Shown piece after piece: positions 26,125 to 36,010 of a DNA stretch of 64,000 bases. Under the pieces are notes generated by a model. It was not told the DNA's origin, did no database searches, and saw only the letters and a list, made by a program, of their open reading frames with translations. The translations under genes and the position numbers were made by a program. This DNA comes from Lactarius indigo (lineage: Eukaryota; Basidiomycota; Agaricomycetes; Russulales; Russulaceae). The number at the start of each line of letters is the position of its first letter. Position 1 is the stretch's first letter. The stretch is from NCBI GenBank assembly GCA_025766275.1, contig JAFKAC010000012.1, positions 1,488,001 through 1,552,000 on the forward strand, read 5' to 3'.

Positions 26125-26689
26125 GGGCGTAATATGAAAAGACACAACCTGGGATTGGAACTTCTGTTGAAGAAGGTGAACGCTCCCGTTGGTAAGTTGG
26201 TTTCCCGACACAAAGGAACGAGCGAGTTACATATTAGGATGAGGTAATCCGGCAACACAAGATCTTGAGCGGCTGCTGGATGACACTTTGATGACAGCCC
26301 ATCATCAGGAGAAGAACTGAGATCGCCCTGAGCCTCAAGGCAACCGCAGTCTGCCCTGGCGCCTAACAAAATCAAGACAACCCCAAGGACCACCATATTG
26401 CAACTTGCAAGTCATGACAACTCAACTGTCCACATCACCGTAACCGAGAGTAAATTCAATCCACCCAGCACGTAATCACGGTGACGCACTGCATACAGCA
26501 CCTTAGCTAGTTAACATATGAGATGTTCGAACACAAGCAGCCTGGCACCGAATCTATCAAACTCACCTCTCCCACACGTGACGACCCCCGCGTGACCTTG
26601 ACCTTGCTTCTTGCGCCTAATTGCCATTTATGGATGGCGGGCGCCAAGAAGTGTACGAAATGTAGTAAGACGCTTGATTTGGGTGAGGT
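26125..26689. other. 5' flank of copy 4 (second-subfamily type)
   Basis: This upstream sequence resembles that of copy 5 rather than copies 1-3; both contain the stretch gatcgccctgagcctcaagg (about 26320 and 32725). It probably contains the promoter. The small ORFs in this area are not conserved in frame and are not called as genes. Confidence 0.5.
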
Positions 26690-27110
26690 GCTTTCGACAT
26701 TTGGTGTTATGAGGTGTGCTAGTCTGGTCGGCGGAGCCGGCGCAGCTAACGAATGTTACCTTCCTCCTCCAAAGGTGATGCAAAGAGGGTGTCAGGTCGG
26801 TTTCCCTCCCCCGCTCGAATGATTTTCCAGAGTCTCCTGCTACATCGACAGGAGCGCAATGTGCAAGGCTCGGGCTGCTCTTGAACGAACTAAAGAAAGG
26901 AAGGATTTAGTAGAACCCAGGTCCTGACTAGCAGTTGTTGGGAAGGTGCCTTCAAGACTCGGAGTTGGTTAAACATCACAGTTGGGAACTGGCAGCGAAG
27001 ACCAGGACAAGAGGAGTGCAAGTGGTTGGGGACATCGTAGAAGGAGACTCATCGACGCGTACTTTTCAGGGCGAAATGAGGAATGATTGTCACCCAAGAC
27101 GAGGTACAGT
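26690..27110 (-). pseudogene. Relic of a seventh array copy (exon 1 and 5' flank only)
   Basis: The segment aligns with exon 1 and the upstream flank of copies 1-3, in the same orientation. Matching landmarks are ctttcgacatttggtgtta, ccttcctcctccaa, gaactaaagaaagg, cagttgttgggaagg and catcacagttggga. The start codon position, which reads cat on the plus strand in the intact copies, is aag here at 26901-26903. The reading frame is broken and everything downstream of exon 1 is missing, with unrelated sequence directly to the left. This is the 5' remnant of a former copy between copies 4 and 5. It belongs to the copies 1-3 subfamily although it now lies among the second subfamily. Confidence 0.8.
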
Positions 27111-27729
27111 AGAACCCTTCAAACTCGTACTTGTTGGGGACTTCGCGAGGTATAGGTTTTGAGGGGCTGCGGGTTCTGAGAGAAACGCTACAGCCTGCAC
27201 ACGAATTTTGGGTGGATGGACCAGCCAGGGGCGAACGGGTTATCACAGCAAAGGTATGGGTTAGAGTTTTACCGAGTCCCTGTCGTTGCTCAGCCCTGCA
27301 AGTCGACTGTATTCAAGTTGTACTGTACCGCAGAACGACTGACTTTATTTCTATTTTTGAATGTTGCCCGGCTGATCTTCGGCTATTAGATTCGGCCTGT
27401 GGGCCGCACGGGAGCTTGCACGGGAGAGAAAACTGGTCAAGCTTGGACAGACGCTACAGTACGGACGGTCCATGACAAGGTCCATGACGCCAGTCGTATG
27501 ACAATGGTTCCCAGCCAGAAGCAAACCTGTCACATTCGAATTGAATTGCACTACCCTTGTTGGAGAGGGTCTCATAAAAAATACAGCTGTGACGTTTTTC
27601 AGGGCAGATCAGGATACGAAAACACAGCACAGAGCAATGTAATAGAGAGAGTGGGGGTGGGAGGAGAACTGCTCAACGGCCTGCACTGAAACTACTGCAC
27701 TGGCCAGAGATCAAATGAAATGAAAAAAA
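27111..27729. other. Intergenic, 3' side of copy 5
   Basis: No gene is supported. The last about 90 bases resemble the 3' flanks of copies 4 and 6 (gagagagtgggggtgggaggag-like). The rest is unassigned sequence left from the deletion that removed most of the relic copy. Confidence 0.45.
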
Positions 27730-30700
27730 TTAACTACGCAGTGTTTCCGAGGCAATTGCAAGCCTTTGAAGGAGTTGCTCCATATTTCCAATGCGACCGG
27801 TGAGATCATCGAACCGAGATTGCATGCTATCGAGCCGGTCTTCCAACGAGATCAAACGCCGCTCCGTTGAAGAGGTATTATCGTCCTCCTCTGGCGCAAG
27901 GCAACGAATGAGATGGTGATCCTCAGTGTGCTTCCCGGAGCTTCGCATCAGCTCAGGGACGCCTTCCCCGTCGCACGAGTCGCATAGGAATAGATTGTCT
28001 TAAAATGTGAGATGATGCTTCAGTAGCCGGGACGAGGAAACTGATCTTCCAGACTGACCTTCGCAATGGACGCAGTACCAACACGGGAATGAGAGACGAC
28101 CCTCGCACTTGCCACACGAGGGTGGGCCGTTGTCCTCCGGCTGTGTCTCGTCTTGCAAATTCTCGTCCTTCGGGCCTTGGGAAGTGCCTTCGTCGTCTTC
28201 GGCCTCGACCGTAGCACCGTCAGGAGCGTCATCCGGCTGGCCATCATCTGGTTCGGACGGTGTCTCTTCGGGGGTGGGCTCGACGCTCGACGAGTCCTCC
28301 TTATCTGGGCTGGTCTCGTCCCCCTCGTTTTTCTCCTCTAATTCCTGGGAAGCTTCGGCAATCTTTGCGCAGAGTGGCTGCACGCGTTCGAACGCCGCAA
28401 GTGCCGCAGTATAGGCACGTCCATATTGGCGCTGCAGAACGACGGTACGAACTTTTAAGAGTCTGTGACTCGGCTCGTGTGCGCCCTCAATGTCTTGACG
28501 ACTGGTTACACGTGCAGCCATACACTCTTGTGCGCAGCAAAGGTCTACAGTTTGGAAAACTTCCGTGTCTTTGTGGTCACAATCAAGGCAGATAAGTCGG
28601 TCCCCGCCAATGCGGCCTCCACACCAATTACAGAATGCGTTCCTACAGTCTACGTGAGCAAGTGACCCAGAACGCGTGCTACGTTCAAGACTCACTGGTG
28701 CACACATGTATTGGCCCGTATGTAGTCGATCCTCGAACTATAAAAGCAAGCGTCCGCAGATGTCAGTCGCTGTACAGCCGCGCAGCACCGTTCGGTCTCT
28801 TCGTCGTCGAGCGGTTCCCCAAAGTAACAGTAGCGGATGACCAAGGAGAGCACCGCCTTCCGGTCGTCACGACGTTGGGCAAAATACGACCACGACCAAT
28901 TTTCACGACGTACGTCGTTGCGCACAGCCGCGATTGCGAACCCCCACAACGCGCGGGGCTTGTTATCCGAAAGGTCCTTGATACTAGGGTATACCGTGAG
29001 ATGGCGAGGTGAGATTCGTCGGAACTCCATCTGTCCGCCCGAGTTCTCAGTATCCGCAGAAAGGCCCCAGACACCAGTTAAGGCATCACGTTCTGCGTCG
29101 AACCGGCCACTGAAGAACATCGCAGACCAGGATATAGTGTGGAACGTCATCTTGAACTTGATCTCCGTGACATCGTTTTCGCCTTTGGACCAAGACCCAG
29201 TGATTGTATAGCGTCCTCTGTTAGACCAGGCTTTTGCCTTGAATTCATGTTCCCCATCGGCGGGCTCAAGGACGAACGTCATCATTGAGTCAGTTCCGCT
29301 GGTTTCTCGGATACCGTCGTCCTCATAAAAGTAACCATGCCAGTACCCTAAACTGAGAAAAACAAAAAAAAAAAAAAAAACAGATAACAGAATCAGAAAA
29401 GAGGCAGATAGATAAAAGTGGAGATCATACATGTCCTTTAATGGGGGCTCAACATCGCCATAATTTGGAGTGTCGTCAATTGAGTGCCCATCGTAGACCC
29501 AGTTATCAAGAGCCAACTCGTCCTTGTATTCAAGTTTCAATATATCTTCTAGTTTGACGTTTTGGTCTTCGTTTGAGTCGTCGTATGGTGTAACTGGTGG
29601 ATCGAGAGTTTGGACATAGTCCGAACACCATAGATCTTTCTCGTCATGGAAATACTTGAACTACGGAAACTTCAGAAAGTAGACGGGTGGAAGAAATAGG
29701 GATAACGCACGATGCCGTAGGCGAAATTCTGGAATTGTTTTTCAGGGTCAAGTTTTTGTTGGGAAAAGATGTCTGCGTGCGTTGATAAGGTAAGTGATAT
29801 AAGCCAATTACGGAAGTCGGGGAAGATGTACTCGAGAGATCGTTCATGCGATATCGGATTGCATCTTCGATGTAGAGGATACTTTCTACACCGGTCCAAA
29901 GCTCACGCGAGTCCAACACCTTGGTCCTCATGGCTCGCATGATCTCGTAGTGGCGCTTCATCAGCAAGTAGAGTATGGGAAAGACCGTCTGTAGAGCACA
30001 ATTAAACCGAGCGGGCTGGTGAATATGCTGTGTCACACTAACCTTCTCAATGCGGCCGACACCCGTAATGAGTGTGAATGTATCTGTGCCGTCAATAATG
30101 TAGTCCACAGCTTTCAGGTTGGCGCTTAGTCGAGCCTCCTCTGCTTCAAGATATAATTTGAATTTATCCGAAGTATTTGGGCCAGGTTCAGGTTGCAGCG
30201 AAATCACAGCAGCGGTCAACGTGTGGATGGTGTCCCAACCGTAGGTGAAATAATCGTCGATGAACTCTCGATTGGGAGTGAGCACCTCGGCGCGAATGCC
30301 TTCCATTTTTGCACACAATTCCTCTATCTTTTCAGCATAGTCAATGATGGACGCCCTATATCCTGCTCGGTACTCAGCAAGGCACCTGATGACACGGCGA
30401 ACACAACTCACCAACTGCCCAGAAAGCTACCCAATGGGGTAAACTGAAATCCATGAGACAGAATAATTCTATCGACAAAGTGATACTGACCTCCACTCGA
30501 TCGGTCGGGAACTGGTAAAGCGATTCATCTCCGTGATAGTAATGAACCCCGAAGCATCGTCATCAAAAGCCTCTAAAATAGGTTGCAGTCGCATGACATC
30601 TATGAATTTGATTGCCCACGCATCTGGGTCCCGAGAGGTACTGAATGCAGAAGTGCTCATGCCGCGAACACCTTGGGCTTCTGAAGTGAGCTTCTCGAGA

Positions 30701-32545
30701 TAATAGTCCCGAAAAGCAAGCACAAAATGTCGGGCTTTGACATTCCCTCTCCAGCCCTGTGGGTGTGTCAATAGGGTCCAAAATGTCATAGTAACGTCAT
30801 GGTGACTACCATTTCTTTCCAGATCTCATGGATTGACTGGAAACCATCGGATCATCATTTCGCATTTTGTGAACAGATAACATACTAACGCGATCAAGAA
30901 TCCTCTCATGGGGTCCACCTTTCACTACTTGGATCACGCGATCGCTCTCCCGTGTAACAACAAGTGTCAGCTCGTCGATGATTTGGCGCTTCTGCACTTC
31001 GAACTTGCGGAAGAACACGGTTCGATTCTTATCCGCAGCAGCGTCAGGATCTTCAAAAATGTCCTTCCTGAGATCATCTGCGTTCGTATTTGCGTCACTA
31101 GGCTTTGACCGATTCATGCGATGCCCTTCTGAACTGGGTGCGCTTGACGCCTTGCTCGCGGTCTGTTCCAGCGAAAGTAACACCTTGTCGTTGTTCCGAA
31201 GGGCCTTTATACCGCCTTTTGCAGCCACCAGCTCAGCGAGACTTTTCTGTTCGGGGCCAACCAATTGTTGGAACATAGCCATCATAACGTCCATCCTGTG
31301 CAATAATTTTAGTGACTGAGAAAGAAATTTACGGACACTGACTTTTCGTCAAGTACCCTCGTCGTATCGCCAATATTATTAAGCTTGAAGTTGGCCTTGT
31401 CCACACCCTGACTTGTATGGACAGACAGCTCGAACTCGAATTCCTGCCGTCGCTTCGAGAAAAGCGTCACATAGCTGAGTAGTTTGTTGTCCCACACTGA
31501 GCTCAGGAACACCTTCGCCAAAAGTTTCTTCTTTGCATACGTATCACACACATTAGAACAGAGCTTGATGTCGTCTGCAGTCCGATCTATAAGGGCCTTC
31601 AAGCGGTCTTCGATGGTTCTTCCATCAGGTGCGACAAGCTTGTCATTTTGGACATCTTTGAGGCTGCGAAGACGTGAGAATGGCGCAATAGGTGGGCGCT
31701 AGTACACACAGGAGCAAAACACCCATCATGTCCTTCATCTCGACATAGAGCGCGATGATCTTCTTTTCATTGTCGCGACGCTTCAGCTCGAGTGTGTACA
31801 CAGTCTTGAACGCCATGACAACAACTATCTCACCAGTCACCGATCACCCCGTGTGCACACGTGGAACGAAATCGACGCACCGCCAATGAAGGGATGCAAG
31901 TCCGCTACTGCATCCAGAGCATTCATGAAAATAGGCATGCCCTCGAAAAAGTGGTCAATTCCTTCTCTAACACCCTTGCCGAGGTCTGTCTGTCCAACAG
32001 CTTCTTTGGCTGCCGTAATCAATGGTTGGAATGGTGCGACGTTGCTTTGTACAGTGGCGAATGCGTCTCCTATAGAGGGAATCGGTGCGTTGATCGCCAA
32101 GTAAAGTTTCCGGCTTACCAACAGTGTTGAGCGTCCGACTCATGTCAGAATCCTTGGGACCATCCTTTACCACGTCCCAGACTTCGGCGAGCGTGTCTGA
32201 TACAGGACTTGCAGCTGGCATCGTTGCCGGGTGTGGAACCAGAGCTAAGTTGGTGATGAAGATATCAGGAACGGTGGGAAGGGGCACAGGCGTGGGCTGT
32301 TCAACCTCGGGCGCGGGGCTCTTATAACTAGGTGTCAGGGGGGGCGCGGTAACTGGAGGAGAGATAGAACGATTGGCGGTGGGCGCTGTCTTCTTCCTCC
32401 AGGAACGACGAATGGTGGGTATGGGCTCAGTTACCTGCTGCTGGGGTGAATCGTCAGAGTTATCGGAGTTCCTTCCTTCGTCAGCAGAGCCTGCGCGCGC
32501 AAGGCTCGGCTGGCTAGACTTCCTAAACAAACGGGAGAAAGGCAT
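27730..32545 (-). CDS. Array copy 5: EF-hand/double-ZZ family protein (mosaic)
   Basis: This complete member starts at 32545 (MPFSRLFRKSSQPS), with exon 1 ending at 32119, and stops at 27730. All exons have open frames. The N-terminal exons match copy 4, including the 502-base identical tract, and the EF-hand loop is DDDASGFITITE. Exon 13 is instead close to copy 2 (SGTDSMMTFVLEP, SADTENSGG, IKDLSDNKPRALWG, LTSADACFYSSRID). The start of exon 14 is also copy-2-like (TVDLCCAQEC, GRAYT), while its acidic second half is copy-4-like (DDGQPDD, VEAEDDEGTSQG). The gene therefore looks like a product of at least two exchanges. An A-rich run of about 18 lies in intron 12 near 29365. The first ZZ finger is CNWC, CLDC, HEPSH; the second is CGKC, CWYC. 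Confidence 0.9.
30915..31416 (-). repeat. 502-base tract identical to 24507-25008 in copy 4
   Basis: This is the partner of the identical block in copy 4. It covers most of exon 5, the intron before it and the end of exon 4. Confidence 0.9.
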
Positions 32546-33500
32546 GGGCACAATACTAACCTGAGATTGGACCTTTTGTTGAAGACGGCGAATGCCCCCG
32601 GTGTCAAGTTGGTTGCCCGATAAGCAAGTTGTTGGGGGTGAGACCCTCCGACGATTCTGAGAGGCAGCCCGAGATCTTAGGCCGTTGCTGACTGATAACC
32701 AATCGCCGGGAGAAGAACCAAGATCGCCCTGAGCCTCAAGGCAACCTGCCCGAGTCCCGTGCAAAACCTCAGCCGTGATGAAGTGATTGCCGCCCAAGTC
32801 CTATACCGGAGGTTCGACCTCCGGTGTCCCAGCGCTCCGTTCGAAGCCAGCATTGCATCGCCTTCTTACTAAATCCTCTGGTCATGATGCGACATTACAG
32901 ACTGTACTGTGATTCCGGAGCTGCAAGTGGTAACACCAAAAGGAAGGCTTGTAAAGAACGCGCCAGCCTCCAAGCAGTCGCCAGCACGCCAGCCTGAGCT
33001 TAGAGGTTTGGCCGGACCCGGATGTGATCGGCTCTCCGGGGTTCCTGGCTGTGGAGCCGACAGCTGACCCAGAGCCAGAAAATGCAGCTGAGCGCGGAGT
33101 AACCACCATGCCTGAACCATGCCTCATTGCATTAACTACAAAAGGAAAATTATATTATTACAAGTTAAGAAGTATTTATAAGTCAATTATTTTGACCACT
33201 CATTCTTGCAAGCATCCTTGCCATTCCCCTCAGCCGTTTTCATACCGATACTGTAGGCCCATCCGCGAAAATTTCAATAGTGAGTGGAGTTTCGGGGACT
33301 CATATTTACCGCTTACTGAACAAAAAAAATAGTCGAGATAGATCAAATATATATATGCTTTATCTTTTGTCGATTGGATCTCAGATAACAGGGTTATCAT
33401 TGACCCCGCTCACTCAGCTCGTTGGTAAATTTTCCGCATATAGGCCTATCGATAGCTGTAAATGACTGCAAAATTCTCGCACCAGTCCCGCCTTTGCAAA
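32546..33500. other. 5' flank of copy 5 and unassigned intergenic sequence
   Basis: The first about 230 bases are similar to the upstream flank of copy 4. A perfect inverted repeat with 9-base arms and a 3-base loop lies at 32805-32825 (accggaggt, tcg, acctccggt). Beyond this the sequence is AT-rich around 33140-33400 and no gene is seen. Confidence 0.5.
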
Positions 33501-33539
33501 TGACGGCAATGACCACAGATAATGTCACTGTCGACGCCA

Positions 33540-34275
33540 TTCATTGTCGCTGCTGCTGCTGCTGCTGCTGCTGCAACCATAGCCCCTCTCCTTGTTATCA
33601 CCGCCGTCGTTGGTGTCGCGGCCACAGATGTTGACGTTGCTGCTGTTTTTCTCGTTTGTTGCCGTTGCTACTGTTCTTTCTGCCGTCGTTGCAGTTGTTG
33701 TCGGTGTCACAACCGTCAGGTTTGGTCACACTTACACCGGAATTGCCGTGGTTTGGGGCGCCACGGCTTGCGGCTCGCATGGGATGGGAGGAACGCCCCA
33801 GTACTTACTTGCGTCCGAGTCGTCAGTCGTCACCGTCACTGTCACCATAGTTGTTGTCACTGCTATTGTTGTCAATTGTGCTCTTGAGGGCGGTGATGGT
33901 CTTAAGGTGATAGTCGTCGTCATCGGGGTTATGTCGGTGGAACGCTCCCCATTGTCATCGTTGAGGCGGCCTTACATTAGCGGTCCGTCGACCGTTGTCG
34001 TTGTCGCCGTCGGGAATGCACACGGCTCGTGGATGAGGCACCCCCTATCATCGTTGTCGTTAGTTGGCGCTGGGCCTGAATCGGTAGAGTGCCCCACGTC
34101 GTTGTTGTCATCGTTAGTGGCGCATACGGCTCGGGACTGTGTTGATGGGATACCCCCATCTCCGCCAAACCCTATCGCCGTTCGAGGGCATGCGGCTCGG
34201 GGTTGCAACGGCAGAGTGCCATCCATCATCCATCGTCGTCGAGCGCGCGCAGGGCTCGGAAATGCATCAGTGGAG
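33540..34275. repeat. Low-complexity region: CTG run, GTTGTC-rich tract and degenerate minisatellite
   Basis: A run of seven to eight CTG triplets lies at about 33549-33574. It is followed by several hundred bases dominated by GTTGTC, TTGCTG and GTCACT triplet variants. From about 34020 a loose repeat of roughly 55-65 bases recurs around the motif cggctcgg or close variants (about 34024, 34072, 34129, 34194 and 34252). Open frames on both strands here are consequences of the triplet composition, and none looks like a gene. Confidence 0.6.
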
Positions 34276-35505
34276 TAGCTTTAGTAGCCCGCAGATTGAA
34301 CTCAGAGCGTTTTAAGTTTACAAGTACTCATCGAAACTTCTTTTATCTTCGTCCCAGTGGCTTGAGGTAGGAAAGCAATGACAGTTGCAACACAAGGTCA
34401 GCGGTATCATCGCAGGTGGTCAACTGGCAGCAGCATAGGTAGGCAACAAGATACGACCATAGCTCCGGTGAAGTGTGGTTACATAACAGAACAAGACGAA
34501 TTCGCTGTGGGAAACTTTATTCCCACATTCTGACTCCGCTGACACGTCCCTGCATGCGCTGGTCAGCACCAATGAAGGGGAGCACTCTGCTGACGTTTAG
34601 AGTGACGCGATGCGGTGTGGCACACGCCCGAGCACCGCTGTTACGCAGCCCTCCTTCAACGGGTGACGAGGATGGCAGCGACAGTGACAGAGAACTCCCC
34701 ACCAATGCAGCTCTGGGGGTCCCCGACAGCGACGACGACGACGACGGGAGTACAACGGGGAGACACCTGAGCGCGCACACGCGACGCTTGAGGTGCTGGC
34801 GGAGATCAATAAATGGGATAGACATCGCTGTTTTTTCGATGCGGGTATCTTCTGTTTTTTCAACCGCGGCGGGGAGAGGATGCGGGGGTGGGTCGGGTCG
34901 AGAATCGGCCAAATCAGGTCGACAAGATGGACGAGGCGGTCGCGGTCATCGCGGAGATAAGAGATAGTGACTCCTTGCGTGAGTTCCTCGTCCTTGAGAC
35001 GGGTACGTCGGCCTTTCTCCGCTGCGGTCGAAAAGTGCACTCACATCGGGTGAAGAGACAGCTGCTACGCGTCGAGATTGACCAAGAGGTCTCAATTAGC
35101 TCGCTTACTTGAGCTCGCTCCTACAGGTTTGCCTTACTCGTTCTCGCATATAGGCCGTATGTTAGGCTGGTGCACACCTCGGTACTTCTATACTATCTAG
35201 GACCTCCGAGATGCCCTTGCGGCTCTGATAAATCCGTCTATGAAAACTGTAGATGAAGCCAGGCTCACGGAGGACCCCTTGAAGCGACATCATGTCTGTG
35301 ACTCCAGCGATGGTGCTGCCGAAGTTCGCACTCAGACAACTCTCCCGAAGACTGCGGATGTTGGCCTGTCGGGCTCGAGCTTGGGCAGGGGCGCTTTGGT
35401 ATTTCATTCATACATTTGACTCGACTTGGTTGTGCAAACACCTCTCGAAAGGGGTCATACGTGGGTACGAGCATAACACAGAAGCCCAAGCCACCGATAT
35501 GCGCT
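34276..35505. other. Intergenic, no gene recognised
   Basis: A short GAC-triplet run lies near 34727-34746. Overlapping ORFs on both strands at 34473-35040 share the same GC-rich sequence, and neither has recognisable domains. Nothing here can be assigned. Confidence 0.4.
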
Positions 35506-35509
35506 TCGT

Positions 35510-35700
35510 TTGTATACGCTGCGCTTTCAAGGCTATCTCGACCCCACGGAACGTCTCAAGAAAGAACTGGCCCGAAATGACGACCTCTGCACTGGCCTTA
35601 CACGGGAATACATCAATCCGCGTACTAGTATCGACTCGGATGCCGTGGGAGAGGAATATGATGCAGGGCACGCCAAGCAGCTGTGTTATGAATGTAGCCG
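35510..35700. repeat. Unrecognised remnant shared with 11930-12110
   Basis: This is the second copy of the unrecognised remnant, about 310-500 bases beyond the 3' end of copy 6, matching the position of the other one relative to copy 3. The alignment contains several small gaps, so the two have decayed separately. Confidence 0.5.
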
Positions 35701-36010
35701 CGCGCCAATCTTATTGAGGCACATGTAATGTGCAGAGATGGGTCGTGTATCGCGAATATGCTCTGTAACAAAATGCAAGAAGCCACGGTACTTTTTTTCG
35801 AGTATGGTGGTCGCATGCACGTGCACGCACATTCGTGTTTCGGAGAAGGACCTAATAAAACATACAATCGGGTGTGCGACTCTACAAGATCGAAAATCAG
35901 AGGAATAATAGTGGGTGTGGGAATCTCGAGAGCGGCAACGGCTGGCACTACGACTACTGTACTGTACTGGGCATCGACGCTGGAGACCAAAATGTGAGAA
36001 AGGGATCTGA

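Noticed and set aside
31967..32797. Extended in-frame start for copy 5 at 32797
   Set aside because: The extension is open by chance; the related upstream sequence in copy 4 is in a different frame, so conservation begins only at MPFSRLF (32545).
33592..34278. A 228-residue plus-strand ORF in the spacer between copies 5 and 6
   Set aside because: Its valine-rich, low-complexity translation follows directly from GTTGTC triplets, and overlapping frames are also open; no domain or splice structure supports it.
34473..35040. Overlapping ORFs on both strands around the GAC triplet run
   Set aside because: Both strands are open because of base composition; neither translation shows a domain or splice signals.
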